From positions 434,001 through 498,000 of the forward strand of contig JAGTJL010000010.1 in assembly GCA_020746875.1 (NCBI GenBank): DNA of 64,000 bases, in the 5' to 3' direction. Positions 62,876 to 64,000 of the stretch are shown one piece after another. Position 1 is the first letter of the stretch; every line of letters starts with the position of its first letter. Source of the stretch: Rhexocercosporidium sp. MPI-PUGE-AT-0058. Its lineage: Eukaryota; Ascomycota; Leotiomycetes; Helotiales. Below the pieces are notes generated by a model. That model did not search any database. It had not been told where the DNA came from and saw only the letters and a program-made list of their open reading frames with translations. The position numbers and the translations under genes are program-made.

Positions 62876-64000
62876 ATGGTGGATGAAACAGAGCCATTGC
62901 TGGGACGGGCACGCACGAAGTCAATTGACAATGGAGACTATAAGCTGGTGGACTTCAGCCCTGATGGGGATAAAGAGAATCCATTGGATTGGTCAAAAGC
63001 CTACAAATTTGAGGTTGTGGCATTGCTCAGCTTCATGGCTTTCACTGTGTAAGCTGAATCGAGTCGGTTCCTCTAAATATAATTTCTAATAATCGACATA
63101 GCTCTTTTACATGTATTGGTGTTGTCCCTGTAGCAGACCGTATCGTCTTTGATCTTGGTGGCGGGGAGAGCAAGGCTGCCAGCATTCTGCTCGTCACCGT
63201 CTGGGAGCTTGGAGAAGCTGCTGGCCCGTTTCTGATGGCACCGCTTTCTGAAATATATGGACGGTATCCCGTGTTCAATGTCGCCAACATCATCTTTATC
63301 TTCGGGGTTGTGCTTGGAGCTTTGAGTCATACGACAAGTCTCTTCATCTTCTCTCGCCTTCTCACTGGATTTGCTGTTGCTTCAAATGTCCTCAACCCCG
63401 CCATCATTGGCGATATATACAAATCAGAGTCCAGAGGCTCCGGAATGTCTCTCGTCATGTTTGCTCCCCTGATTGGCGGCACGGTTGGTCCTGCGATCAG
63501 TGGGGTCCTTGCTGAGACTGTAGGATGGAGAAACATCCTTTGGTTGTGTGCTGGTGTAGCCACCCTTTGCGAGATCTTGTTTTGTACTCTTCTCCGAGAG
63601 ACCTACAAAGTCACGATCTTGCAGCGTAGAGCAGCTCGATTGCGCATGGAGACCAAGGATGAATCATTGCAGTGTGCGTGGGAAACTGAAGGTGGAGACA
63701 CTGTACGATCCTGGGCGAAATTACGGACGGCAATCACACGACCACTCCTAGTGATGTCCAGTTCTGCTGTGTTACAGATCATGTCGTTCTATGCTGGCTT
63801 CGCTTTCACTTTCTACTACATCGTAGCTACGACCTTGCCTGGTATTTTGAGAGAGACATACAACTTCTCTCCAAGTCAGACAGGTTCTGTATTTATATGT
63901 TTTAGTGAGTATTCGTTACCCAAGGAGATATCCTATGCTAACAGTCACAGGCATGGGAGCCATTTTGGCAATCGTTGTGTGTAACCTCTTAATAGACCGC
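62876..64000 (+). CDS. MFS transporter, DHA1-type (partial, 3' end outside window)
   Basis: The 5' part of a major facilitator superfamily drug/metabolite:proton antiporter in the plasma membrane. Exons: 62876-63048, 63102-63904 and 63951 onward, all in phase. The cytosolic N-terminus has ENPLDWSKAYKF, the usual fungal DHA1 entry to TM1. Then come TM1 (VVALLSFMAFTV), TM2 with VTVWELGEAAGPFLMAP, motif A in LSEIYGRYPVF, SRLLTGFAVASNVLNPAIIG with motif B Arg in TM4, GPAISGVLAETVGWRN (motif C region, TM5) and a long loop before TM7. The window ends within the second half, so substrate class and C-terminus cannot be judged. The ATG at 62876 is chosen because it directly precedes the typical LLGR-type tail; an earlier in-frame ATG at 62822 exists. 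Confidence 0.9.

Overview
The window is nuclear DNA of a filamentous ascomycete (Pezizomycotina). The evidence is: genes with 46-110 bp GT...AG introns and CTAAC-type branch points; HET-domain and 2EXR-domain proteins; and repeats carrying C-to-T/G-to-A damage that looks like repeat-induced point mutation (RIP). The class (Leotiomycetes-like) is a guess from protein flavour, not proven.

Layout. 1-4.6 kb: no supportable gene. 4.6-8.6 kb (-): a Gin4/Hsl1/Nim1-type septin-ring kinase, five exons. 10.3-13.9 kb (+): SMC5, five exons. 14.3-15.8 kb (-): a secreted, membrane-tailed pepsin-like protein that lacks both catalytic motifs and carries a frame break. 17.2-18.2 kb (+): an amidohydrolase-type hydroxybenzoate decarboxylase. 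19.2-20.9 kb (+): a dead type-B carboxylesterase. 22.0-23.3 kb: a RIP-damaged Tc1/mariner element. 23.8-27.3 kb: three 2EXR loci, one decayed.

28.15-41.5 kb is an accessory island bounded by diverged inverted arms of about 0.65 kb, homologous to the 3' end and downstream region of the NLR gene inside. It holds (i) a 6.7 kb element with perfect 105-bp terminal inverted repeats and an interior saturated with RIP-type mutation, (ii) a Fot1/pogo transposase 3' fragment, (iii) an intact HET-NB-ARC-TPR NLR gene whose TPR part consists of five nearly identical 126-bp repeats, and (iv) a complete 1.83 kb Fot1/pogo element inserted at TA in the right arm. This is the most interesting part: an allorecognition-type receptor next to mobile DNA, with a destroyed partial second copy.

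41.5-49.1 kb: about 7.5 kb without a supportable gene, ending in the pyrimidine-rich leader of a Pho85-type cyclin gene (49.3-51.5 kb) that has a 33-codon upstream ORF. 53.0-56.6 kb (-): a three-exon gene combining an apparent signal peptide and membrane segment, an Est1-type DNA/RNA-binding domain and three C2H2 fingers. 58.07 kb: tRNA-like A and B boxes. 58.8-61.8 kb: a 2EXR relic, an ORF broken by one TAG, and an intact 2EXR gene. 62.9-64.0 kb: the 5' part of an MFS transporter running off the window.

Fungal genes are transcribed singly, so there are no operons. The housekeeping genes (kinase, SMC5, cyclin, Est1-type) are interleaved with fast-evolving accessory genes and repeats. Exon borders were inferred by reading splice signals and checking phase by hand; no alignment or transcript data were used.
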